A model generated the notes under the pieces. That model saw only the letters and a list, made by a program, of their open reading frames with translations, did no database searches and was not told where the DNA came from. A stretch of 64,000 nucleotides of DNA. It comes from Planctomycetota bacterium. Its GTDB lineage: Bacteria > Planctomycetota > Phycisphaerae > Phycisphaerales > UBA1924. The translations under genes and the position numbers were made by a program. How positions within the stretch are numbered: the first letter of the stretch is position 1; each line of letters opens with the position of its first letter. Shown here piece by piece: positions 27,570-42,178 of the stretch. The DNA lies in NCBI GenBank assembly GCA_030950285.1, contig JAUZRR010000021.1, forward strand, positions 62,001-126,000, read 5' to 3'.

Positions 27570-29552
27570 TCAGGGCTGCGTCACCCGCTTCCAGCTGTCG
27601 GTACGGAACGGCGACGCGGGCAGCCCCTCGCCGTTGAACAGGTTGGGCTCGTCGTCGTCGTCCCACCCGTAGCGCACCGCCACCGGCTTGGTGATGCCAT
27701 ACGCAGAGAGCACGACCGTTTCGCCGTCGATCAGCGCCCCGGCCGCACGCCAGACCTTGTCCTCCCCGGCGATCTCGAAACCCTTGAGCAACCCACCCCG
27801 CGCGCTGAGCCCCTCGGCGTGGTCAAACCGCACGATCGCCTGCGAGCCCGAGACCGTCACGTCCCGGTACAGCGGACCGGAGTACACGATGTCCGGCTGG
27901 TGGTATGTCTTTGCCAACGCCCAGCGGGCGAGCCGATTGCCCACGTCCTGCTTGTTGCGGGGGTGGATGTCGCGGGGGTTGCCGATATCCATCGTCACCG
28001 CCATACCCGTGTTGGGCAGCGACAACGCCATCAGCTGCGCCTCGCGGAGTTCGGCGGCCTGGCCGCTGTCACCGTTGTAGGTGTACGGCGCGATCTGCAC
28101 ATAGTAGAACGGGAAGTCGTACTCCCATGTGCGCCGCCAGTCTTCGATCATGCTCGCAAAGAGCGAACGGTACTCGTACGCACGGCTGCGGTTGCTCTCG
28201 CCCTGGTACCAGATCGCACCTCGGATCGCGAACGGGTGCACCGGCGCGATCATGCCGTTGAAGAGTGCACTGGGCGTGTGCGCGTTCATCGCGCGGCGCT
28301 GCGGCTGCGCCGGGATGTCTTTGGCCGACGCCCCCTTGCGGTAACTCCACGCCCCGGCAAGCGAGACCTTGTCGCTCTCGGAGTGTCCCCTGGGCGCGAT
28401 AAACATCTGTGCCGCCTCGCCGTGCATGCCACCGAGCCCGCCGGTATCAATCACGCTCACCGCGACAACCGCCGGCCCGGCCTTGACAAGCTTGGCGGGG
28501 ATGGTGTACCGCCGAGCGACGTTCCACTGGTTGACGCCGCGCATCTCGCCGACGCTCACGCCGTTGAAAAAAGTCTCGTCCTGATCGTCGATCGGCCCGA
28601 GTTCGAGCGCGAGCTCACGCCCTACCCAGGCTTGCGGAATCTCGATGGTCTTGCGGCACCAGACCGTGCCGTCAAAGCCCTTCAGATCGGGCGACGACCA
28701 GTTGCCCGGCTGTTCGAGCGTCCCCCAGCCCGAGTCGTCAAACCCGGCCTTGGTCCAGTGCATCTGCTCTGCCTTGGCGTACTTTGCCTTCCACGCCGCG
28801 AGCTCCTGCTGATACTGCGCTTCGAGCGCGTCGGGGTTCTCGCGGAGCGTGCGCATCAACTCGAGCCCGGCTGCAAACTGCGGGAACCGGGCGAGCCCCT
28901 CGGCGCTGGTCCACGACTCGGCGGGCGTCCCCCCCCACTCAGCACCGATCAGCCCGACCGGCACATCCAACGCCGCGCGGAGATCGCGCCCAAAGAAATA
29001 CGCCACCGCGCTGAAGGCGGGCACCGTCTCGGGCGAACAGACCACCCACCGGCCCTTGCAATCGTCCTGCGGCGAAGGAGCGATCGCGTTCTGCACGAGG
29101 AACAGTCGGATCTTGCTGTCGGTCGCCCCGGCGATCTCGGCCTTGGCGTTCTTGGTCGACCGCATCGGCCATTCCATGTTGGACTGCCCCGACGCAAGCC
29201 ACACCTCGCCGACGAGCACGTTGGTCAGCTCGATCGTGTTGTCGCCACGGACACCGATCGTGTACGGCCCGCCAGCTTCGGGAGTCGCAATCGTACAGGA
29301 CCACGCGCCCGAATCGTTCGCTGTGACTTGAACCACCTCGGCGCCCGACCAGCCCGGCTCGACCGTGACGACCTCGCCCGGGTCCGCCCAGCCCCAGAAC
29401 GGCGCGTCGGTCTCGGCCTGCACGACCATGTTCGAGCCCAGAATCGCCGGCAGCCGAACGTCGGCAAAGGCAACGCCGGCAAATGCTGCATAGGCAAGTG
29501 CCGCTGCACAACCAATCGCCGAACGAACAGAACGCCGAGTCGTGATACGCAT
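27570..29552 (-). CDS. Sialate O-acetylesterase (SASA/SGNH family), secreted
   Basis: Removes O-acetyl groups from sialic acids or similar sugars in polysaccharide breakdown. The product is 660 aa. ATG 29552 is chosen because AAGGAG lies 6 nt upstream, whereas the ATG two codons before it would abut the SD. The signal peptide runs to about residue 30 (AFAGVAFA). The SGNH block-I motif SGQSNMEW has nucleophile Ser123 or 124. 'FSAVAYFFGRDL' and 'VPVGLIGAEWGGTP' follow, and the late 'GAIWYQGESN' is the family hallmark. A jelly-roll-like galactose-binding insertion occurs in the middle (about residues 300-430). Transcribed alone. Confidence 0.9.
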   Translation of the reverse strand: MRITTRRSVRSAIGCAAALAYAAFAGVAFADVRLPAILGSNMVVQAETDAPFWGWADPGEVVTVEPGWSGAEVVQVTANDSGAWSCTIATPEAGGPYTIGVRGDNTIELTNVLVGEVWLASGQSNMEWPMRSTKNAKAEIAGATDSKIRLFLVQNAIAPSPQDDCKGRWVVCSPETVPAFSAVAYFFGRDLRAALDVPVGLIGAEWGGTPAESWTSAEGLARFPQFAAGLELMRTLRENPDALEAQYQQELAAWKAKYAKAEQMHWTKAGFDDSGWGTLEQPGNWSSPDLKGFDGTVWCRKTIEIPQAWVGRELALELGPIDDQDETFFNGVSVGEMRGVNQWNVARRYTIPAKLVKAGPAVVAVSVIDTGGLGGMHGEAAQMFIAPRGHSESDKVSLAGAWSYRKGASAKDIPAQPQRRAMNAHTPSALFNGMIAPVHPFAIRGAIWYQGESNRSRAYEYRSLFASMIEDWRRTWEYDFPFYYVQIAPYTYNGDSGQAAELREAQLMALSLPNTGMAVTMDIGNPRDIHPRNKQDVGNRLARWALAKTYHQPDIVYSGPLYRDVTVSGSQAIVRFDHAEGLSARGGLLKGFEIAGEDKVWRAAGALIDGETVVLSAYGITKPVAVRYGWDDDDEPNLFNGEGLPASPFRTDSWKRVTQP

Positions 29553-29656
29553 GGTCATCTCCTTACGACCCGCAGCAGCGCACGCCGCGCGGAAAGGCAT
29601 GATACCACAAGGCGCCACCCGGCGGCAGCAGCGAATCCAACCGCCGATTCCCTGGT

Positions 29657-29923
29657 TCAGATCTTCGACAGGTCCTGCACCAGCCTCGCGAACGCCTCGA
29701 CATCGCGAGACTCGAGCACGCGACCAACAGCCGCCGCCTTGGCCGGGCTCTTGGCCAGCGCGGTCTCGATCCGCTTCCAGACTCGTCCCACTGCTTTCTC
29801 GTCGGCGAGGTACAACTCCGAGACGAGTTCCTGGAGCTTGGTCAGCGTGATCGCGTCGAGGTTGTCGTAGTAACGATTGACGATCCGCTGCTGCGAGGCG
29901 CTAAGGTCGGGGCGGCTGGCCAT
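29657..29923 (-). CDS. Small helical protein of unknown function
   Basis: An 88-aa, highly charged, fully helical product without signal or membrane segment. ATG 29923 with AGGAG 8 nt upstream is preferred over the TTG just before it. 'RIVNRYYDNLDAITLTKLQELVSELYLAD' and 'VWKRIETALAKSP' look like conserved packing helices. I recognise no family. It follows the TPR-sulfotransferase gene by 33 bp on the same strand and may be cotranscribed. Confidence 0.7.
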   Translation of the reverse strand: MASRPDLSASQQRIVNRYYDNLDAITLTKLQELVSELYLADEKAVGRVWKRIETALAKSPAKAAAVGRVLESRDVEAFARLVQDLSKI

Positions 29924-29956
29924 CAAGAGAGCTCCTGGAGAAATCGAATCAGAACA

Positions 29957-31468
29957 TTACGCCGGCGGCAACGGCGCATCGGGGCCGGCGAGCCGCTGCA
30001 GCTCGTCCGAGAGCGGGCCGAGGTGTGCGCGATAGTGCGCCGCGCGGCCAACCGATGTATGGTACAAACCCTTCGCAACCTGGTCCGTGCTCGCGGTGCG
30101 GGCCGCCGGCGCTGCGAGATCAAACTTCAGGCACGCATCGTCGAAGGGCAAGTCACAGAACCCGAGCAGCTCGCGGACGGTTGGTTCCGGGGCGTTCACG
30201 AGCGTCTCGTAGCCCAACTCAAAGATCGGCAGGTCGAGCGCGCCATGCCAGTGCCGCATCAGGCGGTCGCTGTCGTGGTGGTAGCGGGCGAGCGTGCGGA
30301 GGTCGGCACAATAACTATTGTCGTTGAACGGCTGCATGTAGCAGGACAAACACGTGTCCACCGGATCACGCCGGCACCAGACCACGCGGGCCTGGGAGAG
30401 CGCGAGCTGCGCAAAGCCCAGCAGCTTGAAGTTCGCGGGCATCTTGTCGGTAAGCACCTCGGCTCCACCCCGTATCCCCGCGACCGCGTCGGTGTAGTGC
30501 GCCGAACCGGCCGCGAGTGCATCCGGCGTGCAAGCCGCGAGATCGGTCACGATCCCAATCCGCTGCGCCGGCTCCGGGTCCACTGCCGCCGCGGCTTGTC
30601 GCAGGTACGGAAGCTCTCCGCCCGCGGCAACTCGCGGGTGGGCCGCGAGGATCCGCTCAGCCAGCGTCGTGCCCGAGCGCCGCATGCCGACGATAAAGAT
30701 CAGCCCCGCACCCGAGCCCAGCACCATCGGCGCAGACGCGACCGCGTCACGGGTCCACGTCTCGATCACCCGATCGATCGCGGCCGACTGGCCCGCGATG
30801 TCGTACCGGCGTGACTCCAACGCGTTGGCGCGGCTGACCGCAGCGAACGCCTCGTCGTATCTCTCCAGCGCGTCGAACACCGCGCCAAGTTCAAAGAGCA
30901 GTTGCTGCCGACTCGCGGGCGGGTGGTCGTCACGCGCGGCTGCGCGCCCAAGCGGCTCGACCGCCTCCTCGGCCCGATCCAGGAATCGGCACACGCGCCC
31001 GAACTGCGCAAGCAAACCCGGCCGGTCCGCGCCCCTCGCCACAAAGGGAAGCAGCAGGTCGTATGCCTCCTGATGCTCACGACGGGTCGAGAGAATCTCC
31101 GCAAGATTCGCAAGCACGATCTGCGACGAAGGAGCTCGGGCGTGCGCCTCCCGCAGCACCGCGAGGCACTGGTCCAACTCCCCCCGGCCGCGATGGACCA
31201 ACGCGAGCGTCACCGACCACTTCGGCGGGGCAGACCCGCCGATGCGCAACGCCGCCCGGATGTCCTCCTCCGCTTCGGCGTAACGCCGCATGCGCACGCG
31301 AGCCGAGGCCCGCGCAGCCAACGCCTGCGGCGAACGCGGCTCGCGGGCCAACGCCCGAGTCGCGAGCGATTCGGCCTGCTCGTACTGCCCCTCGCCCAGC
31401 GCGCGCAACGCCGCCTGGGTGAGCGGATCGGGCGGTCGCGGATGGGCGGGGCGCTTTGCCAAGAGCAA
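29957..31468 (-). CDS. TPR-repeat sulfotransferase
   Basis: A 503-aa protein. An N-terminal half with several TPR helices (about residues 15-235) is joined to a sulfotransferase domain. The PAPS 5'-phosphosulfate loop is VGMRRSGTTLAERIL (260-274), and 'VVWCRRDPVDTCLS' further on is the 3'-phosphate-binding element. Such TPR-sulfotransferases sulfate sugars or peptides. The acceptor is unknown. The start is unclear: the frame has no early ATG, and the most upstream candidate is a TTG at 31468 lying directly behind the rpoC terminator hairpin, without RBS. The gene could be expressed from an internal promoter. Confidence 0.85.
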   Translation of the reverse strand: MLLAKRPAHPRPPDPLTQAALRALGEGQYEQAESLATRALAREPRSPQALAARASARVRMRRYAEAEEDIRAALRIGGSAPPKWSVTLALVHRGRGELDQCLAVLREAHARAPSSQIVLANLAEILSTRREHQEAYDLLLPFVARGADRPGLLAQFGRVCRFLDRAEEAVEPLGRAAARDDHPPASRQQLLFELGAVFDALERYDEAFAAVSRANALESRRYDIAGQSAAIDRVIETWTRDAVASAPMVLGSGAGLIFIVGMRRSGTTLAERILAAHPRVAAGGELPYLRQAAAAVDPEPAQRIGIVTDLAACTPDALAAGSAHYTDAVAGIRGGAEVLTDKMPANFKLLGFAQLALSQARVVWCRRDPVDTCLSCYMQPFNDNSYCADLRTLARYHHDSDRLMRHWHGALDLPIFELGYETLVNAPEPTVRELLGFCDLPFDDACLKFDLAAPAARTASTDQVAKGLYHTSVGRAAHYRAHLGPLSDELQRLAGPDAPLPPA

Positions 31469-31504
31469 AACGATAGCGGCCGACCGGAGGAACCGGTCGG
31501 CCGC
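31467..31504 (-). terminator. Rho-independent terminator of the rpoBC operon
   Basis: A perfect 12-bp stem, GCGGCCGACCGG/CCGGTCGGCCGC (minus reading, 31504-31476), with a 5-nt loop, followed by TATCGTTTTG. It lies 50 bp after the rpoC stop. It ends at the proposed TTG start of the sulfotransferase gene. Confidence 0.9.
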
Positions 31505-31554
31505 AGAAAAATCTTGCGTTCAGCAGAGCGCCGGGCAACCAGACGCTGCGCTGA

Positions 31555-35949
<4,395 letters not shown>

Positions 35950-36030
35950 GGATGCGTATCCCGATCTTTATTGTTTCGTTCGGCGTTGAACTGCGAGGAC
36001 CAAACTTTGATTCTGGACAATGGGCCCGAC

Positions 36031-36049
36031 GCGTAATCCTCCGTTACGC
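36031..36049 (-). other. Hairpin in the rpoB-rpoC gap
   Basis: GCGTAA and TTACGC form a perfect 6-bp stem around the 7-nt loop CGGAGGA (minus reading). There is no T-run. The loop carries a Shine-Dalgarno-like GGAGG, 80 nt before the rpoC start, possibly an RNA-processing or regulatory element. Confidence 0.4.
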
Positions 36050-36070
36050 CGGACCGGGAAACAGAACCGC

Positions 36071-39000
36071 CTAGAGCAGCGACCCCGCCTCCAACTGCTT
36101 CTTCTCCAGCGTGATGTTCATGCCCAGCCCCTTGAGCTCGTTGCACAACACATCAAACGCCACCGGCATCCCCGCTTCGAGCGTGTTGGTGCCCTTGACC
36201 ATCGACTCGTAGATCTTGGTCCTGCCCTCGACATCGTCGGACTTGACTGTCAGCAGCTCCTGCAGGATGTACGCCGCGCCGTAGGCTTCGAGCGCCCAGA
36301 CTTCCATCTCGCCGAACCGCTGGCCGCCCGTGCGGGCCTTGCCGCCCAGGGGCTGCTGCGTGATGAGCGAGTAGGGACCGGTGGCGCGGGCGTGGATCTT
36401 GTCGTCCACGAGGTGGTGCAGCTTGAGGATGTACATGAACCCGACCGACGTCTTCTGGTGGAAGGCCTCGCCGGTGCGACCGTCGTGGAGCTGAATCTTG
36501 CCACCCACGGGCATCTTCGCCAGCAGCTCGCGCGGGCCGGGCCAGGTCGCGTTCTCCTCGTGGTGCTTGAGCGTGGTCCTGACGTGCTCGTTGGCCTCTT
36601 CGATCGCAGCGTGAATCTCGGTCTCGGTTGCGCCGTCAAAGACGGGCGTGACCGCCTGGAACCCGAGCACCTGGGCCGCCCACCCCAGGTGCAGCTCAAG
36701 AATCTGCCCGACGTTCATGCGGCTGGGCACACCAAGCGGGTTGAGCAGCACCTCGACAGGCGTGCCGTCCTCCATAAAGGGCATGTCCTCCTGAGGCACG
36801 ATGCGGCTGATGACACCCTTGTTCCCGTGGCGCCCGGCCATCTTGTCCCCCACCGAGAGCGCACGCTTGCTGGCCAGGTACACCTTGACCATCTCGAGCA
36901 CGCCGGTAGGCAACTCATCGCCCCGCTTCATGTGCGCAACCTTGCGGGACTTCTCGGCTTCCAGCGCCTCGACGCGGGGCCAGAACTGCTTGTACACAAC
37001 CTCGGCGTCGGCCTTGGCGTCCTTCGAGCCCTTGACCCACCGCAGGTCGAAGGTCTTGATCTGTTCGAGGATAACCTCGCGAATATCCGAAGCACCGACC
37101 TTCTGGCGCGTCATCGGGTCGACCATCTCGGTCCCGATGATGACGTTGATCGCGTCGATCATCTCGCGGAACAGCGCGATCGCCTGATCGTCCATCGCCT
37201 CCTCGTAGACCTCGATCTCTTTCTTGAGCGCCTTCTTCTGGGCCTCGGTCATGTGCATGCGCCGGCTGAACCGGTTGGCACCGATCACCACGCCCTTCAC
37301 GCCCGCGGGCACCTCAAGCGAGTCGTTCTTGACGTCCTCACCAGCCCGGCCGAAGATCGCGTGGAGCAGCTTCTCCTCGGGGGTCAGCTCGGTCTTGCTC
37401 TTGGGGCTGACCTTGCCGACCAGAATATCGCCCGGCCCGACCCGCGCGCCGATGCGGATGATCCCCGCCTCGTCCAGGTTGCCGAGCATCTTCTCGCTGA
37501 CATTGGGGATGTCGCGGGTGAACTCCTCGCGCCCCAGCTTGGTCTCGCGGATCTCGACATCGAAGCTGTCGATATGCACACTGGTAAAGGTATCGTCCTT
37601 GACCAGGTTCTCGTTGATGACGATCGCGTCCTCGAAGTTAGAACCATCGAAGGTGTTGAACGCGATGAGAACGTTCTTCCCGATCGCGAGCTGGCCGTGC
37701 TGCGTGCTCGCCCCGTCGGCGATGACCTGCCCCTCCTCGACCGCTTGCCCGATCCTGACGATGGGCTTCTGGTTGAGGCAGGTGCGCTCGTTGAGGCCGA
37801 CAAACTTGCGGAGCACGTACTCGTCGGCGTTGTCGATAATGATGCGCTGCGCGTCGACCGCCGTGATCGTCCCGCTGCGGCGGGCGCGGACGACCATCCC
37901 CGAGTTGATCCCGACCGGCGTCTCCATACCCGTCGCGACACAGGGCGGATCGATCTTGATCAGAGGCACCGCCTGCCGCTGCATGTTCGAACCCATGAGC
38001 GCACGGTTCGCATCGTCGTGCTCAAGGAACGGGATCAACGCCGCCGAGATGCCCACGATCTGTTTCGGCGAAATATCGACATAGTCGATCTCGCTCGCGG
38101 GGACCTCCTTGAGCTCCCCGTCCACCCGCGCCACGAGCATCCCGGTGCGCAGCTTGCCGTCCTCATCGATCGTGTCGGCCGGCGCGAGGACCGCTTTCAT
38201 TTCCTCGTCGGCCCGGAGGTGCAGCACCTCGTCGGAGGGCTTCCCGTTCTTGATCGGGCGGTACGGCGTACGCAGGAATCCGTAGTCGTCCACGCTGGAA
38301 AAAATGCCCAGCGACGCGATAAGCCCGATGTTGGTGCCCTCGGGCGTCTCGATCGGACAGATGCGACCGTAGTGCGAGATGTGCACGTCGCGCACCTCAA
38401 AGCCCGCACGCTTGCGGTTGAGCCCGCCCGGACCGAGCGCCGACAGCCGCCGCTCGTGCACCAGGCTCGACAGCGGGTTGGTCTGGTCGACCACCTGCGA
38501 GAGCTCGCTCCGCCCGAAGAAGAAGTCGATCGCCGACGAGATACTCTTGGAGTTGACCAGGTCCGCGATCTTCGCCAGTTCGTCGGGGTCCTTGACGCTC
38601 ATCCGCTCCTGCACAGTGCGGCGGAGCTTGAGGAACCCCTTGCGGAGCTCCTCCACACCCAACTCATCGAGCGTCCGCAGCCGGCGGTTGCCCAGGTGGT
38701 CGATGTCGTCGGTGTTCGCAACAGGGCGACCCGTCTCCGGATCGGCGCGGTTGGACCGCAGGTCGAGGAGATACTGGATCACACGCAGGAAGTCCTCCGC
38801 ACTCAGGAACATCTGGTCCTCGGGCACGTTGAGGTCAAACTTGCGGTTGATGCGGAAGCGACCAACGCGACCCAGACGGTACCGGTTGTCGTCGTAGAAC
38901 TTCTCGCGGATGAGCTGTCGCGCCTTCTCGACCTGCGGCGGGTTGCCCGGGCGGAGCTTGGTATACACACGAAGCAACGCCCGCTCGTACTCGGTCTCCA

Positions 39001-39985
39001 CATCGAAGAGGTCGAGCCGCTCTTCGGCAACGGTGTTGAGAATGAGCGGATCCGACGGGTTGACCACCACCTTGACCTTCTTCAGGTTCGAGTTCGCAAC
39101 CGCGGCGGCACCCTCCTCGCCGAGGGCGCGCCCGACGTGGATCAGCTCCTCGCCCGTCTCGGTGTCAACGATCGACGATGCCGCGTAGTACTCGGGCTTG
39201 ACGTCCGCCGCCTTGATCTCGCTGACCTCGTAGAACAACGAAATCAGCGCGTCCGTCGTCGCGTACTGCGCCGCGTAGGCCACCGCCTTGGCTTTCATTT
39301 CCTTGGTCGGCTCGTCGTCGCCCACGTGCTCGTCGAGGTACGACCACTCCATCGCGAGCCCGGCCAGAGCGCGGAGAAACGTCGTCGCCGCGAGCTTGGT
39401 CGACTGGTCGATCCGCATCGCCAGCGCGTCTTTCTTGGTGACCTCGAGCTCGATCCACGACCCGCGCTCGGGGATGATCCGCGCCGAGTGCAGCGGGCGA
39501 TCGCCCTCGCTGGAAACAATCGAAAAATCCACGCCCGGTGAGCGGTGGAGCTGGCTGACGATGACACGCTCGGCACCGTTGACGATGAACTCGCCGCCGC
39601 CCATCATCACCGGGAACTCGCCGAGGTAGATGTCCTCTTCGGGCAGCCCGTCGTGGTTCTCACGGTGCAGCCGCAGCCTGACCTTGAACGGCATGCCGTA
39701 GGTCAGGCGCAGCTCGCGGCACTCATCAGCGGTGTAGCGCGGCTCGTCGAGCCCGTACGCGATGTACTCGAGCCGCATCGTCCCGTCGTAACTCTCGATC
39801 GGGAAGACCTCACGCAGCAACGCTTCGAGCCCGAGAGCTGGGTCCCGAGAGTCCGCAGACTTGGTCACCTGGAGAAACCGCTCGTACCCGTCGCTCTGCA
39901 GCCGGGTCAGGTTGGGGATGCCGATGGCGTCCCCACGCTTCGAGTAGTTACGGATAATCCTCTCGCGCACAGTTTTGGCCGTCAT
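36071..39985 (-). CDS. rpoB: DNA-directed RNA polymerase subunit beta
   Basis: A 1304-aa subunit with the standard order of conserved regions. '[16 protein letters not shown]' is close to the N-terminus. '[35 protein letters not shown]' is the rifampicin-pocket region, '[15 protein letters not shown]' follows, and '[17 protein letters not shown]' stands near the C-terminus. The ATG at 39985 has GAGGT 5 nt upstream. It is preceded by a 302-bp untranslated spacer after rplL that holds two perfect hairpins. Confidence 0.98.
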   Translation of the reverse strand: MTAKTVRERIIRNYSKRGDAIGIPNLTRLQSDGYERFLQVTKSADSRDPALGLEALLREVFPIESYDGTMRLEYIAYGLDEPRYTADECRELRLTYGMPFKVRLRLHRENHDGLPEEDIYLGEFPVMMGGGEFIVNGAERVIVSQLHRSPGVDFSIVSSEGDRPLHSARIIPERGSWIELEVTKKDALAMRIDQSTKLAATTFLRALAGLAMEWSYLDEHVGDDEPTKEMKAKAVAYAAQYATTDALISLFYEVSEIKAADVKPEYYAASSIVDTETGEELIHVGRALGEEGAAAVANSNLKKVKVVVNPSDPLILNTVAEERLDLFDVETEYERALLRVYTKLRPGNPPQVEKARQLIREKFYDDNRYRLGRVGRFRINRKFDLNVPEDQMFLSAEDFLRVIQYLLDLRSNRADPETGRPVANTDDIDHLGNRRLRTLDELGVEELRKGFLKLRRTVQERMSVKDPDELAKIADLVNSKSISSAIDFFFGRSELSQVVDQTNPLSSLVHERRLSALGPGGLNRKRAGFEVRDVHISHYGRICPIETPEGTNIGLIASLGIFSSVDDYGFLRTPYRPIKNGKPSDEVLHLRADEEMKAVLAPADTIDEDGKLRTGMLVARVDGELKEVPASEIDYVDISPKQIVGISAALIPFLEHDDANRALMGSNMQRQAVPLIKIDPPCVATGMETPVGINSGMVVRARRSGTITAVDAQRIIIDNADEYVLRKFVGLNERTCLNQKPIVRIGQAVEEGQVIADGASTQHGQLAIGKNVLIAFNTFDGSNFEDAIVINENLVKDDTFTSVHIDSFDVEIRETKLGREEFTRDIPNVSEKMLGNLDEAGIIRIGARVGPGDILVGKVSPKSKTELTPEEKLLHAIFGRAGEDVKNDSLEVPAGVKGVVIGANRFSRRMHMTEAQKKALKKEIEVYEEAMDDQAIALFREMIDAINVIIGTEMVDPMTRQKVGASDIREVILEQIKTFDLRWVKGSKDAKADAEVVYKQFWPRVEALEAEKSRKVAHMKRGDELPTGVLEMVKVYLASKRALSVGDKMAGRHGNKGVISRIVPQEDMPFMEDGTPVEVLLNPLGVPSRMNVGQILELHLGWAAQVLGFQAVTPVFDGATETEIHAAIEEANEHVRTTLKHHEENATWPGPRELLAKMPVGGKIQLHDGRTGEAFHQKTSVGFMYILKLHHLVDDKIHARATGPYSLITQQPLGGKARTGGQRFGEMEVWALEAYGAAYILQELLTVKSDDVEGRTKIYESMVKGTNTLEAGMPVAFDVLCNELKGLGMNITLEKKQLEAGSLL

Positions 39986-40019
39986 CAGCTACCTCGCGAT
40001 GATGCAACATCACCGGTCT

Positions 40020-40042
40020 CGGGCGTGCCCCGCACGCCCGAA
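40020..40042 (-). promoter_or_regulatory. Perfect hairpin in the rpoB leader
   Basis: TCGGGCGTGC and GCACGCCCGA form a perfect 10-bp stem closed by a 3-nt loop, about 35 nt upstream of the rpoB ATG. Without a T-run it is not a classic terminator. A role in processing or in modulating rpoB expression is an inference. Confidence 0.55.
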
Positions 40043-40228
40043 CGCCGGTCGTTCATCTGGTGTCTTTATTTCGAATCGCTGCGCTCACCCGCATCCCAAA
40101 CAGGCATCAACCCTTGCCGGTCGGTCCCGAACCCACCAGTGTATCCGGCTGGCATTCGGATAGCCACCGGAAAATGTGCAATTTATGCTCAGGAAAGCTC
40201 TAGATTTGCACAAAGACTCTCCAAAGCA

Positions 40229-40256
40229 CCACCCGGGGCCTTGCGACCCCGGGTGG
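40229..40256 (-). promoter_or_regulatory. Perfect hairpin after rplL (candidate attenuator)
   Basis: CCACCCGGGG pairs perfectly with CCCCGGGTGG around an 8-nt loop, about 30 nt after the rplL stop. The downstream T content is weak (TTTGG, TTTGTG). Partial attenuation between rplL and rpoB is well known in other bacteria, so this is the natural candidate. Confidence 0.6.
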
Positions 40257-40287
40257 GTGGGATTCTGATCTACCGATTCAGACCGAA

Positions 40288-40689
40288 TTACTTGAGCTCG
40301 GCGTCCGCACCGGCCTCTTTGAGAGACTCGAGGAGTTTCTCGGCCTCTTCCTTGCCCAGGCCTTCCTTGATGGCTTTGGGCGCGGCGTCCACGATTGCCT
40401 TGGCCTCCTTGAGACCCAGACCGGTCGCCTCGCGGACGAGCTTGATGACCTTGATCTTCTCGCCGCCGGGGTTCTTGAGGATCACGTCAAACTCGGTCTG
40501 CTCCGCCGCCTCGCCGCCGCCGGCTGCCGGGCCGGCCATCATGACCGCGCCGCCCGCTGCCGGCTCGATGCCGTAGGCGTCCTTGAGGTAGTCACCCAGG
40601 TCGACCGCCTCTTTCAGGGACAGGCCGGCGATCGAGTCGCCGAGCTCTTTGATCTTTGCCTCGAACTCTTTTGCTGCTTCATCAGACAT
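40288..40689 (-). CDS. rplL: 50S ribosomal protein L7/L12
   Basis: The 133-aa stalk protein recruits translation GTPases. An N-terminal dimerisation helix pair leads to an Ala/Gly-rich hinge (about residues 40-58), then the compact C-terminal domain with '[32 protein letters not shown]'. GAGGA stands 6 nt before the ATG. The hinge is somewhat longer than in E. coli. Separated from rplJ by a 221-bp spacer that carries the 15-bp tandem repeats and a small GAGCC/GGCTC hairpin. Confidence 0.97.
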   Translation of the reverse strand: MSDEAAKEFEAKIKELGDSIAGLSLKEAVDLGDYLKDAYGIEPAAGGAVMMAGPAAGGGEAAEQTEFDVILKNPGGEKIKVIKLVREATGLGLKEAKAIVDAAPKAIKEGLGKEEAEKLLESLKEAGADAELK

Positions 40690-40847
40690 GGTGCTTCCTC
40701 GTTCTCGAACGCCCCGTGTGGGGGCTGGTGATCTCGCCTGAGAGGGGCCGAACCATTCGGCGCTTTAACCCCGAGCCGCAAGGCTCTTTGACCGGGCCAG
40801 TCAGACGACGATGCGTGTGGTCAATCGTCTCTCAACTCGTCGTGCAT

Positions 40848-40922
40848 ATCTCTGCCGGCCGTATCTCAACCAACCGTTTCTCAACCAACCGTTTCTCAAC
40901 CGACCTTTTCTCAACCGACCTT
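40848..40922 (-). repeat. 15-bp tandem repeats duplicating the rplJ stop codon
   Basis: Five 15-bp units (40908-40922, 40893-40907, 40878-40892, 40863-40877 and a decayed one at 40848-40862), each reading roughly AAGGTCGGTTGAGAA on the minus strand. The first contains the last codons and TGA of rplJ. Because 15 is a multiple of three, the next three units also present a TGA in the rplJ frame (KVG-stop-E pattern). The fifth unit lacks it. Confidence 0.9.
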
Positions 40923-41456
40923 GGCGATCGCCTCGCCCTTCTCGAGCTTCTCCTCGATCGTCTTGACCAGGCTCGCGATCTTGCAACCCGGCCCCAGAAC
41001 GCTGCCAACCAGCTTCTGCGCCGGGCTCAGGAAGAGCTGGACCGTCTGCCCCAACGCCTCTTCCCGCGTCGGGAACTTGCTCAACGCCTCGACGCCCGCC
41101 GCTCCCTCGAACAACTCCCCGTCCAGCATCGCGCCCTTGAGCTCGACGTGCGGGAAGGTCTTGATCAGCTCGACAAGCTCGCGGGCGATCTCGACGACCG
41201 ACGCCCCGCCATACGCCAGCGCCGAGGGGCCCTTGAGTACGGGGCCGAGCCCTTCGAGCGCGGTCCCCGCAAAGTGCCGCTTCGCCAGCGCATTGCGGAT
41301 GATCGTCACCTTGATGTCCTTCTTGCGAAGGCTCGACCGGAACGCGTTGTTGTCGTTGGCCTCCACGCCACGGATGCTGATCACCGCAACATCGGACTCC
41401 TCGCCAAACCGGTCGGCGTAGTCCTGGAGAATCATGGATTTGACTGTCTTGGACAT
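40911..41456 (-). CDS. rplJ: 50S ribosomal protein L10
   Basis: A 181-aa protein that anchors L7/L12 dimers to the ribosome. 'VAVISIRGVEANDNNAFRSSLRKKDIKVTIIRNALAKRHF' is the L10 core. 'ALAYGGASVVEIARELVEL' follows, and a C-terminal helix (SLVKTIEEKLEKGEAIAKVG) binds L7/L12. The gene starts 19 bp after rplA. Its stop codon lies inside a tandem repeat. Confidence 0.97.
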   Translation of the reverse strand: MSKTVKSMILQDYADRFGEESDVAVISIRGVEANDNNAFRSSLRKKDIKVTIIRNALAKRHFAGTALEGLGPVLKGPSALAYGGASVVEIARELVELIKTFPHVELKGAMLDGELFEGAAGVEALSKFPTREEALGQTVQLFLSPAQKLVGSVLGPGCKIASLVKTIEEKLEKGEAIAKVG

Positions 41457-41475
41457 GGTTCGTCCTCCCGGGGCG

Positions 41476-42174
41476 TCAGGCGGTCTCGGTGTTGGAATAC
41501 GCGATCTGCACGCCGGGGGTCATGGTCCCGCTGACGGAGATCTTCTTGATGTACATACCCTTGACCGACGAGGGCTTGGCCTTCTCGATCGTCTCGACAA
41601 AGTGTTTCAGGTTCTCGACGAGCGACTTGTCCTCGAAGCTCAGCTTCCCGATCACCGCGTGCACGTTCCCGGCTTTGTCGGCTCGGAACTCGACCTTGCC
41701 CGCAGCAAACTCCTTGACCGCCTCAGCAACCCGCGGCGTCACCGTCCCGTTCTTGGGCGAAGGCATCAACCCCTTGGGGCCCAGCACCTTGCCCAGCTTC
41801 GACGCCACCCGCATCATGTCCGGGCTGGCGATCGCCACGTCGAAATCCATCCATCCGCCAGCGATCTCCGCGACCAGCTCTTCTGCACCGGCTTTGATCG
41901 CCCCGGCCGCGAGCGCGTCGGGCGCGACATCACTCTGGCAGAACGCGATCACGCGCTTGGATTTGCCGATCCCGTTGGGCAGGCTGACCGACCCTCGAAG
42001 GTTCTGGTCGGCCTGCCGGGTGTCGATCCCCAGATACATCGCGACCTCGACCGACTGGTCAAACTTGGGCGCTTTGAACTTCCGGAGAGCCGCGATCGCT
42101 TCGCCCATAGGCAACGCCTCAGCGGGGATGAGTTCCTGGTTGGCTTTGGCTCGTTTGGTGAGTCTGGTTGCCAT
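41476..42174 (-). CDS. rplA: 50S ribosomal protein L1
   Basis: A 232-aa L1-stalk protein that assists tRNA exit, and a known translational repressor of its own operon in other bacteria. The signature 'SKLGKVLGPKGLMPSPKNGTV' region and 'GNVHAVIGKLSFEDKSLVENL' are intact. It begins 4 bp after the rplK stop, so the two are translated together. Confidence 0.97.
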   Translation of the reverse strand: MATRLTKRAKANQELIPAEALPMGEAIAALRKFKAPKFDQSVEVAMYLGIDTRQADQNLRGSVSLPNGIGKSKRVIAFCQSDVAPDALAAGAIKAGAEELVAEIAGGWMDFDVAIASPDMMRVASKLGKVLGPKGLMPSPKNGTVTPRVAEAVKEFAAGKVEFRADKAGNVHAVIGKLSFEDKSLVENLKHFVETIEKAKPSSVKGMYIKKISVSGTMTPGVQIAYSNTETA

Positions 42175-42178
42175 CGGT

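Noticed and set aside
36020-39541. 1173-aa plus-strand frame
   Set aside because: Antisense to rpoB. Leu/His/Arg/Asp composition is typical of a mirror frame. Likewise 4118-6190, 13094-14719, 15381-17474, 17553-19328, 27396-29870, 31783-33429 and 34324-36036.
40848-40922. CRISPR array
   Set aside because: 15-bp units are contiguous, without spacers, and include a coding-gene stop codon.
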